DNA of 64,000 nt from Firmicutes bacterium UBA4795 (GCA_002402825.1 DHGP01000026.1:1-64000), one strand, 5' to 3'; shown: positions 18,046-27,198, counted from the first letter of the stretch. Translations and numbers: made by a program. Notes: generated from the letters alone by a model not told the origin.

Positions 18046-19227
18046 TCATTTTACAATTACTTTACTAACTATTTCCACATCTTTATCTCCCCGTCCGGAG
18101 AGGTTAATCACTATGACTTTATCTTCAGGCAAATTAGGAGCGATTTTTATGGCCTGGGCAACGGCGTGAGCGCTTTCCAAGGCAGGAATAATTCCTTCCG
18201 TACGGGAAAGCAGTTGAAAAGCCTGAAGGGCTTCAAGATCAGTAATGGTTGTGTAAATAACCCGGCCGCTTTCTTTTAAAAAGCTATGTTCCGGTCCAAC
18301 ACCCGGGTAATCTAAGCCTGCCGAAATAGAATGAGCTAGTTTAATCTGACCTTCTTCATCCTGCAGAACATAGCTTAAGGAGCCATGTAACACGCCAGGC
18401 CGTCCTTGAGTTAAGGTGGCAGCATGTTTTCCGCTGGCCAGACCAAGACCGGCGGCTTCTACCCCAATTAACCGAACCTCTGGTGCATCTAAGAAAGGGT
18501 AGAATATGCCCAGGGAATTGCTCCCGCCACCTACACAAGCAATAATAAAATCAGGTAAACGCCCAATTTCATTTAAGAGCTGTTGTTTTGTCTCGATCCC
18601 AATAACGCATTGAAAATCACGAACCATCAACGGGTACGGGTGGGGACCAGCCACTGATCCGATAACATAATAGGTATTTTCCACATTGGTTACCCAATCC
18701 CGCATGGCTTCGTTCATGGCGTCTTTTAAAGTCTTACTGCCTGTTGTTACGGGCACTACTTCTGCCCCTAACAAGCGCATGCGAAAAACGTTTAAGGCCT
18801 GGCGGGCAATATCTTCTTCTCCCATATAAATAACGCAACTCAGACCAAAAAGAGCGGCTACGGTAGCTGTAGCAACGCCGTGCTGCCCTGCTCCTGTTTC
18901 AGCAATGACGCGATTTTTTTTCATGCGCCGGGCCAACAAAACCTGGCCTATGGTGTTATTAATCTTATGGGCGCCTGTATGATTAAGATCCTCGCGTTTA
19001 AGGTATATTTGGGCCCCTTTGCAATTGCTCGTTAAGCGCGCTGCAAAATATAAAGGGGTAGGACGACCTACATAATTTTTTAAATAATAAGCCAACTCCT
19101 CTTTAAATTCTTGCTCTTGGCTTACCATCTGGTAGGCTGTGGCAAGTTCTTCTAAAGCGGGCATGAGGGTTTCCGGTACAAAACGACCACCAAAACGGCC
19201 AAAGTAGCCCCGTTCATTTGGAAACAT
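18046..19227 (-). CDS. trpB: Tryptophan synthase beta chain
   Basis: The 393-residue protein joins indole and serine using pyridoxal phosphate. The cofactor lysine is in [17 protein letters not shown], the phosphate loop is [10 protein letters not shown], and the C-terminus has [10 protein letters not shown]. It overlaps trpF by 14 bp. It is the canonical TrpB1 type, as expected beside trpA. Confidence 0.98.
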   Translation of the reverse strand: MFPNERGYFGRFGGRFVPETLMPALEELATAYQMVSQEQEFKEELAYYLKNYVGRPTPLYFAARLTSNCKGAQIYLKREDLNHTGAHKINNTIGQVLLARRMKKNRVIAETGAGQHGVATATVAALFGLSCVIYMGEEDIARQALNVFRMRLLGAEVVPVTTGSKTLKDAMNEAMRDWVTNVENTYYVIGSVAGPHPYPLMVRDFQCVIGIETKQQLLNEIGRLPDFIIACVGGGSNSLGIFYPFLDAPEVRLIGVEAAGLGLASGKHAATLTQGRPGVLHGSLSYVLQDEEGQIKLAHSISAGLDYPGVGPEHSFLKESGRVIYTTITDLEALQAFQLLSRTEGIIPALESAHAVAQAIKIAPNLPEDKVIVINLSGRGDKDVEIVSKVIVK

Positions 19228-19852
19228 ATTTTTCCCCCTTTGCCCTGGCTATAAATTTATATATTTTAGTCAGATCCTTTTTTCCGTTTGTTTCTACGCC
19301 GCTACTTACATCTACCGCGAACGGGTTTACCAGGGTAATTGCCTCCCCGACATTTTCCGGGGTTAACCCTCCTGCTAGAATTAGAGGTTGGGCTAATTTT
19401 AAGTTTTGTGCTAAAGCCCAGTTAAAGGATTCTCCTGTTCCACCGGCACGGGCCGGAAGGTAGGTATCTAACAAAACAGCGTCAACTGGGTAAGCATTGA
19501 TTAAAGCTTCGGACACCTCGTTTTTTACCTGAAAGGCTTTAATTACCTTGTGCCTTTGCCTTAATAAATGGCAGTATTCGGGAGGCTCACTTCCGTGCAG
19601 CTGAACAAAATCCAGATTACAGTAAGAAGCAATATCCTTTACCTCTTTAATTGGGGAATTTACAAATACCCCTACCTTAATAGTAAAAGGAGATAAAGCT
19701 TGAATTAGTTTTTTTGCCTCTTGGGGTGAAATTTGGCGGGGACTGGGGGCAAAAACAAAGCCCAGAGCATCTGCCCCGGCGTGAGCAGCTGCAAGGGCAG
19801 CCCTTAAAGTTGTTATCCCGCAAATTTTAACCTTTACCACCGTTAAAATCAC
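19214..19852 (-). CDS. trpF: Phosphoribosylanthranilate isomerase
   Basis: The 212-residue TIM-barrel protein has VKICGIT at the N-terminus (catalytic cysteine), [29 protein letters not shown] and [10 protein letters not shown]. It overlaps trpC by 4 bp and trpB by 14 bp, indicating tight coupling in the operon. Confidence 0.97.
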   Translation of the reverse strand: MILTVVKVKICGITTLRAALAAAHAGADALGFVFAPSPRQISPQEAKKLIQALSPFTIKVGVFVNSPIKEVKDIASYCNLDFVQLHGSEPPEYCHLLRQRHKVIKAFQVKNEVSEALINAYPVDAVLLDTYLPARAGGTGESFNWALAQNLKLAQPLILAGGLTPENVGEAITLVNPFAVDVSSGVETNGKKDLTKIYKFIARAKGEKYVSK

Positions 19853-20628
19853 CCTCCAAACAGTTCTTTTATTTTAGCCGCTGGATCAGGGCTTTGCATT
19901 AAGGCCTCGCCCACCAAAACGGCATCCACCTGGTAGGTTTGAAGGGCTAAAATATCCTGGTAAGAAGAAATTCCGCTTTCACTGACTATCACCACATCAG
20001 GATCAGTTATATATTCCCTCAAGCGATAGGTAGTGGTCAAGTCAATTTGAAAAGTCTGTAAGTTTCGGTTGTTAATTCCTATTATCCTGGTTCCGCTGGC
20101 TAAAGCCCGTTTCAACTCTTCTTTGGTATGCACTTCAACTAAACAAGCCAAACCTAATTCTGCCGCCAGATTATAAGCCGCCGCAAGTTCTTTATCGGAT
20201 AGAATAGCTACAATTAAAAGAATGGCGTCCGCTCCGTAAAATCTGGCTTCAATAATCTGGTAGGGATCAATAATAAAATCTTTTCGCAACAAAGGAAGGC
20301 CGGTTTGCTGGCGTATAAGAGCTAAAAATTCTGTTTGTCCGCCAAAATATTTGGTTTCAGTAACTACGGAAATTGCCGAAGCTCCAGCCTGAGTATAAAT
20401 CTGGGCAATTTCAACCAGGTCTATTTTTAAGCAAAAAGGTCCGTGCGAAGGAGAGGCCTTTTTAATTTCCGCAATTAATGATAATTTTCCCTTTTGGCGC
20501 AAAGCAGTTTTAAACGGGCGTGTGGAAGGTAAATTAACCAGATTTCGCTCTAAATACCTTAAAGATACTTTTTCTTTTTGCCGGGCTATTTCAAGTTTTT
20601 TGTAGGCCACTATTTCATCTAAAAACAA
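19849..20628 (-). CDS. trpC: Indole-3-glycerol phosphate synthase
   Basis: The 259-residue barrel protein has LIAEIKKASPSHG (catalytic lysine), LRKDFIIDPYQI and GINNRNLQTFQID, all standard for TrpC. It closes the indole ring in tryptophan synthesis. An 84-bp AT-rich spacer separates it from trpD. Confidence 0.97.
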   Translation of the reverse strand: MFLDEIVAYKKLEIARQKEKVSLRYLERNLVNLPSTRPFKTALRQKGKLSLIAEIKKASPSHGPFCLKIDLVEIAQIYTQAGASAISVVTETKYFGGQTEFLALIRQQTGLPLLRKDFIIDPYQIIEARFYGADAILLIVAILSDKELAAAYNLAAELGLACLVEVHTKEELKRALASGTRIIGINNRNLQTFQIDLTTTYRLREYITDPDVVIVSESGISSYQDILALQTYQVDAVLVGEALMQSPDPAAKIKELFGG

Positions 20629-20712
20629 ATTAATTTAACCCTTCCCTTTAGGTAAAATTGTAAATTATAATATTGTAAATTATAGATTAAATCTTTAATT
20701 TTCTATTTACAA

Positions 20713-21759
20713 TTAAACGCTTATTGAATATTGCCTTAGTTGTTCCATTTTTTTTAAGGCTGCTCCTGAGTCAATGCTTTCCTTTGCGGCAATTACACCT
20801 TCTTCAATTGTACCAGCCACCTCACCAGCAATCATGCCTAAAGCAGCGTTGAGTATCACTACATCTCTTTGGGCTCCTTTTTTACCCCTTAAAATTTCTA
20901 AAATAATGGCCGCATTTTCCTTAGAGGAACCGCCAGCTAAATCCTTTAAGGGAACAGGAGAAAAACCATATTCCTCTGGATGTAAGTAGTATTCTTTAAC
21001 CTCTTTTTTATTTACTTCAGCTACATACGAGGGTCCGGTTAAAGATATTTCATCTAATCCATTTGCCCCGTGAAACACAAAGGCGTTTTTTACACCCAGA
21101 CGTACTAGTACCCTGGCTATTTTTGGAACTAGGTTAAGGTCATACACTCCCATAATCTGAGCCGTGGCGTTAGCCGGGTTGGTTAAAGGGCCTAAAATGT
21201 TAAACACAGTCCGGATGCCAATTTCTCGTCTTGGTCCGGCCGCATATTTCATGGCTTCATGAAAAAGCGGGGCAAACAAGAAACCAATCCCTATTTCGTT
21301 TAAACAACGGGCTGCTTGAGCGGCAGTTAAATCTACTTTGATCCCCAAAGCTTCCAAGACATCAGCTGAGCCGCAGCGGCTGGAAACAGAGCGATTTCCG
21401 TGTTTTGCCACCGGAATTCCTGCTCCGGCTAAAATAAAGGCAGCTGCCGTTGAAATGTTAAAAGTATTAGCGTCATCACCTCCGGTGCCGCAGGTGTCCA
21501 CGACCAAGGAATGAGTTGTGGATATAGTGGTTGCTTTTTGGCGCATTACCCGGGCAAACCCGGTAATTTCCTCTACGGTTTCTCCTTTTAACCTTAAAGC
21601 TGTTAAAAAAGCCGCGATTTGCGCCGGAGAAGCCTTCCCTTCCATAATTATTTCCATGACCTGTTTGGCTTGTTCCTCGCTTAAATCTTGACCGGATACA
21701 ACCCGGGCAATAGCTGCTTTCATGAGCACGTAAGGTGCCTGTCCTACTGGATTAATCAT
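20713..21759 (-). CDS. trpD: Anthranilate phosphoribosyltransferase
   Basis: The 348-residue protein has [17 protein letters not shown] (phosphoribosyl diphosphate loop), [21 protein letters not shown] and GPLTNPA. The ATG overlaps the trpG stop by 4 bp and has GGAGCG 7 nt upstream. It transfers phosphoribose to anthranilate. Confidence 0.97.
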   Translation of the reverse strand: MINPVGQAPYVLMKAAIARVVSGQDLSEEQAKQVMEIIMEGKASPAQIAAFLTALRLKGETVEEITGFARVMRQKATTISTTHSLVVDTCGTGGDDANTFNISTAAAFILAGAGIPVAKHGNRSVSSRCGSADVLEALGIKVDLTAAQAARCLNEIGIGFLFAPLFHEAMKYAAGPRREIGIRTVFNILGPLTNPANATAQIMGVYDLNLVPKIARVLVRLGVKNAFVFHGANGLDEISLTGPSYVAEVNKKEVKEYYLHPEEYGFSPVPLKDLAGGSSKENAAIILEILRGKKGAQRDVVILNAALGMIAGEVAGTIEEGVIAAKESIDSGAALKKMEQLRQYSISV

Positions 21760-22352
21760 AATTTATCGCTCCTTTGCGAGTAAAAAGATGGTAAATTTAA
21801 GAAATTATTTAATATTTCCAGTCCGTGCTCCGTTAAGATGGATTCAGGGTGAAACTGAACTCCTTCTACAGGAAGTTCACGGTGGCGTAAGGCCATAATC
21901 TCCCCTTCTTCTGTCCAGGCGCTAACGATTAATGAACTTGGTAAGCTTTTCCTTTCTACAATTAGAGAATGGTAACGGGTGGCTGCAAAGGGAGAGGGAA
22001 GGTGACGAAAGATGGTCTTTTGGTCATGGTAAATACTTGAAGTTTTACCGTGCATTAACCGGTCTGCTTGCACCACCCGTCCACCAAAAGACTGTCCGAT
22101 AGCCTGGTGACCCAAGCATACCCCTAGAATGGGAATATGCCCGGCCAGGTGCTGAATTACCGCCAGACTTATTCCTGCCTGGTCTGGAGTACCAGGACCT
22201 GGTGAAATCACTATATGGGTGGGCTCTAGTTGTTTTATTTCCTCTATGGTCAAACAATCGTTACGAAACACTTTGACTTCTACCTGCAACTGGCCAAAAT
22301 ACTGGACCAGGTTATAGGTAAAGGAATCATAATTATCAATCATTAAAAGCAA
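21756..22352 (-). CDS. trpG: Anthranilate synthase component II (glutamine amidotransferase)
   Basis: The 198-residue class I amidotransferase has the oxyanion and nucleophile motifs [11 protein letters not shown] and [11 protein letters not shown], and the histidine-glutamate pair in VQFHPESIL. It supplies ammonia to TrpE and may also serve aminodeoxychorismate synthase. It overlaps trpE by 10 bp and trpD by 4 bp. Confidence 0.96.
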   Translation of the reverse strand: MLLMIDNYDSFTYNLVQYFGQLQVEVKVFRNDCLTIEEIKQLEPTHIVISPGPGTPDQAGISLAVIQHLAGHIPILGVCLGHQAIGQSFGGRVVQADRLMHGKTSSIYHDQKTIFRHLPSPFAATRYHSLIVERKSLPSSLIVSAWTEEGEIMALRHRELPVEGVQFHPESILTEHGLEILNNFLNLPSFYSQRSDKL

Positions 22353-23902
22353 GGTAGTTCCTCCTCGCTTACCTTAACTCCCAGGGTTTGCAAAAGGGCC
22401 TTGGCCTTATTTACCGTTTCCTGGTATTCACGTTCGGGTATTGAATCGGCTACAATCCCGCCGCCGGTCTGGACATAAGCGGTGTTTTGGTTAAAAACAA
22501 TAGTGCGAATAGTGATCGCGGTGTCTAAATTGCCGTTAAATCCAAAATATCCTATGGCGCCAGCGTAGGGGCCGCGCCGGGTAGGTTCAAGTTCCTCAAT
22601 GATCTCCATGGCCCGTATTTTAGGAGCCCCGGAGACAGTTCCAGCGGGAAAACAAGCTTTTAAGGGCTCAAATACAGAGCAGCCATCAGGTAAAATACCT
22701 TGGACGGAAGAAACAAGGTGCATTACGTGAGAATACTTCTCAGTTATCATAAACTGGGGAACAGTAACGCTGCCGGGTATACAGACCCGACCCAAATCAT
22801 TACGGCCTAAATCTACCAGCATAATGTGCTCTGCTCTTTCTTTTGGGTCAGCTAATAATTCCTGGGCTAAAATAATATCTTCTTCTTTAGTGACCCCGCG
22901 GGGACGCGTACCGGCAATGGGCCTGGTTTCCACCTCAGTACCCTCCACTCGAACCAGCATTTCCGGCGAGGAGCCAGCAATAGTAAGCTCACCAAAATTT
23001 AAAAAATAAAGATAGGGTGAAGGATTTATGGTCCGCAAGCGGCGGTAAGCTTGAAAAGGGTCAATTTTAAGCGGTACTTTGAAACGTCGCGAGGGCACAA
23101 CTTGTAAAATATCGCCTTTGCGAATATATTCTTTGGCCCTGGTTACCTTTAGCTGAAAATCTTGCCGGCTGATGTTAGTTTCAATTAAAGGCTCTATTAA
23201 ACCGTTCACTATTTGTAGGGGCGTTAAATTCAACGCTCCTACAGAGCCGTTTTGAATTAATTTGGTTAAAATTTCTTCTATTTGTTTTAGGGCATAGTAG
23301 TATGTGTGGCGTGGGTTTAAACCTGGCTGGGTGTTTATAACAATAATTAAAGAACGTCGCACATGGTCAAATATCAGGAGGATTCTGGTAAAAATAAAGA
23401 AACAATCAGGTAAATTTAAATCATTACGGGTAAGTGAGGGAAGCTTTTCTAGCCAGCGAACCAAGTCATATCCAAGGTATCCTACTGCGCCGCCATAAAA
23501 TCTTGGTAGTTCTGGTGAAGAAGGGGCTTTAAAGCGCTTTAAAATTGATTCCAAGATGTCAAAGGGGTTACCAGTAACCAGGCGTAAATTACAGGGCTGA
23601 TTTTTACCGTTTAACTTACCTTCCGGTAAGGATGTTGAATTTAATGCTCCTGTAAATTCGGTAATTTGTCCCGTATTACCCAGGTGACGGTAAATTAAAA
23701 ACGGGTCAAATCCAATAAACGAGTACCGGGCTAACTTTTCTCCTCCTTCAACACTTTCCAGCAAATAGGCCGGCGAGGATAAAGCCAGCTTATGATAAAT
23801 GGTAATTGGCGTTTCTGTATCCACTGACCATTCGCTACTTACCGGAATCAAATTGTACCTGGCGCTTAGCTTTATATAGTCCTTTTCTGTGGGGTAAGGC
23901 AA
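22343..23902 (-). CDS. trpE: Anthranilate synthase component I, with two repeat-encoded insertions
   Basis: The 519-residue protein makes anthranilate from chorismate. It has [20 protein letters not shown] region, [23 protein letters not shown] and [15 protein letters not shown]. The start is TTG at 23902 with AAGGAGG 7 nt upstream. Residues about 220-230 ([10 protein letters not shown]) and 83-92 (GALNSTS) are encoded by copies of the TTAAATTTAA palindromic repeat found between genes elsewhere. Both fall in linkers outside the conserved motifs. The protein is slightly longer than usual. Confidence 0.96.
   Translation of the reverse strand: MPYPTEKDYIKLSARYNLIPVSSEWSVDTETPITIYHKLALSSPAYLLESVEGGEKLARYSFIGFDPFLIYRHLGNTGQITEFTGALNSTSLPEGKLNGKNQPCNLRLVTGNPFDILESILKRFKAPSSPELPRFYGGAVGYLGYDLVRWLEKLPSLTRNDLNLPDCFFIFTRILLIFDHVRRSLIIVINTQPGLNPRHTYYYALKQIEEILTKLIQNGSVGALNLTPLQIVNGLIEPLIETNISRQDFQLKVTRAKEYIRKGDILQVVPSRRFKVPLKIDPFQAYRRLRTINPSPYLYFLNFGELTIAGSSPEMLVRVEGTEVETRPIAGTRPRGVTKEEDIILAQELLADPKERAEHIMLVDLGRNDLGRVCIPGSVTVPQFMITEKYSHVMHLVSSVQGILPDGCSVFEPLKACFPAGTVSGAPKIRAMEIIEELEPTRRGPYAGAIGYFGFNGNLDTAITIRTIVFNQNTAYVQTGGGIVADSIPEREYQETVNKAKALLQTLGVKVSEEELPCF
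23214..23243. repeat. Palindromic repeat inside trpE (30 bp)
   Basis: TGTAGGGGCGTTAAATTC and its inverted half ending GCTCCTACA form a 30-bp near-perfect palindrome in frame within trpE, encoding [10 protein letters not shown]. Confidence 0.8.
23629..23654. repeat. Degenerate palindromic repeat inside trpE
   Basis: AGGATGTTGAATTTAATGCT is a diverged copy of the same palindrome, in frame in trpE and encoding GALNSTS. Confidence 0.6.
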
Positions 23903-23949
23903 ACCATCCCCTCCTTGATTGAAAATAAATTTTATCGAAACTAAAACAT

Positions 23950-23980
23950 AAAAAAACCAGCACCCTAATGAGCACTGGTT
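23950..23980 (-). terminator. trp leader attenuator terminator
   Basis: On the minus strand AACCAGTGCTC pairs with GGGTGCTGGTT (11 bp, including G-U pairs) around the loop ATTA and is followed by seven T. It lies about 48 nt before the trpE start, so it acts inside the leader as an attenuator. Confidence 0.88.
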
Positions 23981-24060
23981 ATCTTTTTTAATTAAAAAGA
24001 TACACTCCGCTCATCTCGGCTTACCTACGCTAGATTTTTATTTATTTCTCAACTAAGCTC
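23967..24060 (-). promoter_or_regulatory. trp leader: candidate TRAP (MtrB) binding site and antiterminator
   Basis: In the leader RNA, GAG-TAG-GAG triplets at 24058-60, 24053-55 and 24048-50 are spaced by 2 nt. After 15 nt there are six more at exact 5-nt steps, at 24030, 24025, 24020, 24015, 24010 and 24005 (TAG, TAG, AAG, GAG, GAG, GAG). This is the (G/U)AG-N2 pattern bound by the ring protein TRAP when tryptophan is plentiful. GATGAGCG (24008-24015), inside the last repeats, can pair with TGCTCATT (23967-23974). Together with a TATCTTTTT/AAAAAGATA stem this forms an antiterminator that excludes the terminator. TRAP itself is not encoded in the window. Confidence 0.78.
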
Positions 24061-24090
24061 AATAATAAAATAATTAACTAACTGTAACGA

Positions 24091-24119
24091 AATATAGCAA
24101 AAAGCATTTCCTTTGTCAA
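24091..24119 (-). promoter_or_regulatory. sigma-A promoter of the trp supraoperon
   Basis: TTGACA (24114-24119) and TATATT (24091-24096) are separated by exactly 17 nt on the minus strand. Transcription would start near 24084, just before the triplet-repeat leader. Confidence 0.85.
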
Positions 24120-24144
24120 TAAGAATTTTTTATTCCCGGTTATT

Positions 24145-24687
24145 TTAACGCTCAATTCCATCCCGGGCATAAACTCCTTTTTGGAAATAGTGCTTAACCT
24201 CTACCATTTCCGTAACCAGGTCAGCCATGTCAATAATTTCAGGAGGGGCATAGCGTCCGGTAAACACAATTTCTATCCCCTCCGGCTTATCGGCTATTAA
24301 ACCCAGCATATCGTTTAAAGAAATCAACTGGTAAAAATAGGCGGTATTTATTTCATCAAAAATTATAAGGTTATAATCCCCAGATAACATTGCCTTTCTT
24401 GCTTTATTTAATCCTTTCTGGGCCAGTTGAATGTCCTCTTCGCTAGGCGGTTTTTGAACGTGGACGTCTTTTCGACCGTATTGTTCAATGGTAATATAGG
24501 GCTGAACCATAGTGGCCGATTTTAGCTCCGCGTAAAACTGTCCTTTCATAAACTGTCCGATATAGGTTTTTAAACCTTGTCCCATAGCCCGAAAAGCCAG
24601 ACCTAAGGCCGCGGTGGTTTTTCCTTTACCATTTCCAGTGTAAACTTGAACATATCCTTTTTCCAAGGTTGCTTTTTTTTCCGGCAT
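24145..24687 (-). CDS. cobO: Cob(I)yrinic acid a,c-diamide adenosyltransferase
   Basis: The 180-residue protein has the N-terminal P-loop VYTGNGKGKTTAALGLAFRA, LIIFDEINTAYFY and VFTGRYAPPEIIDMADLVTEM, the CobO/BtuR/CobA pattern. It attaches the adenosyl group in coenzyme B12 synthesis or salvage, which the methylmalonyl-CoA mutase of this window needs. It has its own promoter and ends 25 bp before the trp promoter with no clear terminator. Confidence 0.95.
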   Translation of the reverse strand: MPEKKATLEKGYVQVYTGNGKGKTTAALGLAFRAMGQGLKTYIGQFMKGQFYAELKSATMVQPYITIEQYGRKDVHVQKPPSEEDIQLAQKGLNKARKAMLSGDYNLIIFDEINTAYFYQLISLNDMLGLIADKPEGIEIVFTGRYAPPEIIDMADLVTEMVEVKHYFQKGVYARDGIER

Positions 24688-24738
24688 TTAGATTCGACTC
24701 CCTTGTCTTATAAATTTTAAATGCTCATATTACTGGTG

Positions 24739-24768
24739 ATTATACATGGTAATAATTAAATAAGTCAA
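24739..24768 (-). promoter_or_regulatory. sigma-A promoter of cobO
   Basis: TTGACT (24763-24768) and TATAAT (24739-24744) are separated by 18 nt on the minus strand upstream of cobO. I saw no B12-box-like element between it and the gene. Confidence 0.72.
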
Positions 24769-24920
24769 TTTTTTATTATTCAGGTAAAATTCTTGTAGTT
24801 TTTCTTTACTTTATTATCCCGAGCAAGATGTTTGAAAAAGTTTAAAAATGGTTTAAACTGGTAAACATATAAATAACAAAAAGAATAAGTCACTTAGGAA
24901 AGTAAAGGAATGAAGTAAAG

Positions 24921-25922
24921 ATGAAAAAATTTAAATATTATAATCAGTTATGGCAAGAAAAATGTCTGAAAAAAAAATATTTGCGGTATTACGAAAAACC
25001 AGTAGCAGATAAACGAAATTTTTTGGCCCGCCGGTTTGATTTATACAGCAGCCTTTGCTTACTTTGGATCATTGCCTTTATTGGTTCAATCTTTTTCCTT
25101 TCATTTCTTAGTTCTTTAATTTTTACTTTGATTGTTGTTGCTTTGGCGGCATTAACTGAAAAAAGGTTAACTCAGAAAAAACAACAAAGTTTAAATAAAC
25201 ACCGTCAAATATGGTTGGCCGGAAAAAAGTGTTTAAGCGCCATAAAAAAGCAAAGCCAGGAAGAATATGTTGCTTTAATATATGATTTATTTAAAAGAAT
25301 ACCTAATTTTAAAGAAGTGCATTTAAATTTACCTGAAGAAAGCCAAGAAAATAAAGTTAATCCTTTGATTTCTTTTTGGGCTGTTTACAAAAACTATCCT
25401 TTAGCGGTTCAGTGTCTTAAAACAAGGGAAAATTTAATTGGAGTGGAATACGTAATAAACTTTGTGGAAGGTTTAAAAAAATACGGTTTTAAGAATGGGA
25501 TTTTAGTTGCCCCGGCCAAATATACTCCTGAAGCACGTTTACTGGTTGAAAAGTATAAAGATGAATACTTTATTGTTTTACTAGAGGGAACTCATATTGC
25601 AGAGTTGGCCAGGAGGTACCAACACAAGATATATCCAGATGACGATTTTCTTAGCAAAGAAATATTGTTAACAGATACACCAAATGGAATAAAAAACCCC
25701 TGGACTCTTTCCTTAAAACAAGCAGCCTTAGGGAAAAAAAGCAAGGGATTTAGCTATCTTGCTCTTAGTTTAATGTTATTTTTTATTTACCTGGTTACCA
25801 AAAAATTCAACCCGTACGGGATTATATATTTATTATTTGCCGCTTTTAATCTTGGGCTGGCTATTTTTTGTTTTTCTCGTGCTCAAGACCGCAAAGACCC
25901 GCAAATATTAGAGGAACTCTAG
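24921..25922 (+). CDS. Membrane protein with Mrr/NERD-like nuclease-fold core
   Basis: The 333-residue protein has a basic N-terminus, two adjacent membrane segments (about 42-80), a soluble domain (about 85-270) and two more hydrophobic segments (about 280-320). In the soluble part, PLAVQCLKTRENLIGVEYV followed by GFKNGILVAPAKYTPEARLL and FIVLLEGTHIAEL resembles the order seen in Mrr-type restriction endonucleases (QxK strand, GxxVT loop with conserved alanine, final 'L-G' strand). The acid expected before the QxK is not evident by eye. It is the only plus-strand gene here outside the adjacent element and ends 2 bp before the attL repeat. Function is unknown; a defence or DNA-processing role is a guess. 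Confidence 0.6.
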   Translation: MKKFKYYNQLWQEKCLKKKYLRYYEKPVADKRNFLARRFDLYSSLCLLWIIAFIGSIFFLSFLSSLIFTLIVVALAALTEKRLTQKKQQSLNKHRQIWLAGKKCLSAIKKQSQEEYVALIYDLFKRIPNFKEVHLNLPEESQENKVNPLISFWAVYKNYPLAVQCLKTRENLIGVEYVINFVEGLKKYGFKNGILVAPAKYTPEARLLVEKYKDEYFIVLLEGTHIAELARRYQHKIYPDDDFLSKEILLTDTPNGIKNPWTLSLKQAALGKKSKGFSYLALSLMLFFIYLVTKKFNPYGIIYLLFAAFNLGLAIFCFSRAQDRKDPQILEEL

Positions 25923-25923
25923 A

Positions 25924-25980
25924 ATATTCCTGGTGGGCGGGATTGGAATTGAACCAACCACCTCTTGCGTGTCAAGCAAG
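25924..25980. repeat. attL: 57-bp direct repeat with 3' part of tRNA-Val
   Basis: This 57-bp stretch is identical to 30684-30740. It contains the last 50 nt of tRNA-Val (from the anticodon stem to CCA) and then diverges from the tRNA, so it is the displaced 3' end left by integration. Confidence 0.92.
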
Positions 25981-25995
25981 AGCGGGTACTTTCCC

Positions 25996-26117
25996 TGGTG
26001 CTTGATATAACTTCGGAAAGCCTTATGGCTCTAGGAATTTGGCTTTTCATGGTTTATCAATATTATATATTTTTTAACACTGTTTTAATTAAGATTAGCA
26101 CCAGATTAAGCACCAGA
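25996..26117. other. Candidate integrase arm sites, attL side
   Basis: TGGTGCTTG (25996-26004) and the direct pair TTAGCACCAGA (26095) and TTAAGCACCAGA (26106) share the word AGCACCA, the first copy inverted. The same arrangement occurs beside attR at 30623-30669. No gene is seen in the remaining sequence up to 26210. Confidence 0.5.
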
Positions 26118-26210
26118 TACAAAAGCCCGGTATCGGGGTAATTTTTTTCAGAGTTTTAAAGAAGAAAAACAAAAAAGAAAATGCCGGCAAACAATTTGGT
26201 TGACACAAGG

Positions 26211-26238
26211 TTGACAGTTACAACAATCTCCTTATATT
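26211..26238 (+). promoter_or_regulatory. Promoter of the small membrane protein gene
   Basis: TTGACA (26211-26216) and TATATT (26233-26238) are separated by 16 nt. A strong AAGGGGGTG ribosome site follows before the ATG at 26280. A second TTGACA lies 11 bp upstream. Confidence 0.6.
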
Positions 26239-26279
26239 ATATGTTATTATTAATATGAATTAAAGGGGGTGAAATAATT

Positions 26280-26615
26280 ATGAAAAAATACTACAAGTAT
26301 ATAGGCATTTTTATTGGTATCTTGGTTTTGATTCCTATTATTATATTTTATGCTTTTATCGGGGCCAGTTATTACTTCGATAAAAACCAATTACCAAAAG
26401 AAGAAGTTAAATCTGTTGCACCTTTACCAGTTAAAGTAGAGAATAACTACCCTGAAAGCAGCAATGATTTTGTAGCACCGCCCCCTGCTATATCAATTCC
26501 CCAGGATAAATACTATACCCCGTTTATTATACCAGGGCCATCCGGCACTAACCTGTATTATGTATCCAGGCCGGATGGAGGCTATGACCAGGTATGGGGG
26601 CCTCAAATAAAATAA
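26280..26615 (+). CDS. Small membrane-anchored protein of the element, unknown function
   Basis: The 111-residue protein has a basic start (MKKYYKY), one hydrophobic segment (about 8-30) and a proline-rich outside tail ending in YYVSRPDGGYDQVWGPQ. The gene has its own promoter and ribosome site. I do not recognise the family. It could be a surface or exclusion protein, but nothing in the sequence proves this. Confidence 0.6.
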   Translation: MKKYYKYIGIFIGILVLIPIIIFYAFIGASYYFDKNQLPKEEVKSVAPLPVKVENNYPESSNDFVAPPPAISIPQDKYYTPFIIPGPSGTNLYYVSRPDGGYDQVWGPQIK

Positions 26616-26632
26616 AAAAATAAGGCTAGGAG

Positions 26633-26740
26633 CCAGAATCGCCGCCGGACGTTCGCCGTATCTGCGAGAAAATCAAGCGTTTATCGCCAGATAAGCGCAA
26701 GGTGCTTGAATCAGTGCTGGATACCTGGGTGAGCGAGTAA
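26633..26740 (+). pseudogene. C-terminal fragment of a possible regulator
   Basis: One frame reads VRRICEKIKRLSPDKRKVLE before a stop at 26738-26740, a helical, charged sequence like the C-terminus of small XRE-type regulators. It has no start codon or ribosome site of its own. Confidence 0.35.
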
Positions 26741-26752
26741 AGTTGTGCTCCA

Positions 26753-27014
26753 TTAATTAGTCACCTCACTTTCCGTCGGTGCCGGTGGCGGGTATATTGT
26801 TAATGCTATGTCCCGTAACGTGGCAATCATTTGCAAAAAAATGTCTTCAATTGTTACCCTAAAGTATTCTGCGATGCGTTTGGCAAGGTCTAGATCAGCT
26901 TTTCGCAGGCCGATTTAAATCATTGAAATGTTTGACCGGGACGTTCCAATGGCTTCAGCAAGTTGTTTTGCGGTGATCTTGTTTTTTTTTACGAAATTCT
27001 TTTATTCGATTCAT
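26753..27014 (-). pseudogene. Broken XRE-family repressor
   Basis: From ATG at 27014 the sequence encodes MNRIKEFRKK, then a 9-A tract shifts the frame. Restoring one base gives a helix-turn-helix (ITAKQLAEAIGTSRSNISMI), then an in-frame TAA, then IGLRKADLDLAKRIAEYF and a normal tail. Two lesions mean the repressor is dead. It is divergent from the XRE gene at 27199, as in lysogeny switches. Confidence 0.75.
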
Positions 27015-27043
27015 GTCTACCACCTCTACTTGTTAATACCCTA

Positions 27044-27162
27044 CCACGTTATGTGGCAATTGTAAAGCCTTGTTTTTAACCAAATAGTCCCGTTATGTGA
27101 CTAATAACAAAGACTATCTTTTACTTTCTTGTTCTGTCACAAAAAGGGACGTTATTTTGTCT
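27044..27162. promoter_or_regulatory. Candidate operator cluster between divergent XRE genes
   Basis: CCACGTTATGTGG (27044-27056) is a perfect 4-bp-arm palindrome around GTTAT. GTCCCGTTATGTGAC (27087-27101) and GGGACGTTATTTTGTC (27147-27162) share the GTTAT centre with related arms. Their position between the broken repressor and the intact XRE gene suggests repressor operators. Confidence 0.5.
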
Positions 27163-27198
27163 CATGTTGTGGTAATCTATAATTGGAGGCAGAAAAAC

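Noticed and set aside
23903..24084. T-box riboswitch or Trp-rich leader peptide ahead of trpE
   Set aside because: No AGGGTGG/TGGNACCGCG T-box core is present, and the only short leader frame after ATG has no tandem Trp codons.
24688..24920. Cobalamin riboswitch ahead of cobO
   Set aside because: The leader is only about 50 nt after the promoter and has no B12-box-like conserved core.
25931..25980. Second tRNA-Val gene
   Set aside because: Only the 3' part matches; the 5' acceptor strand and D arm are missing, so it is the attL remnant.
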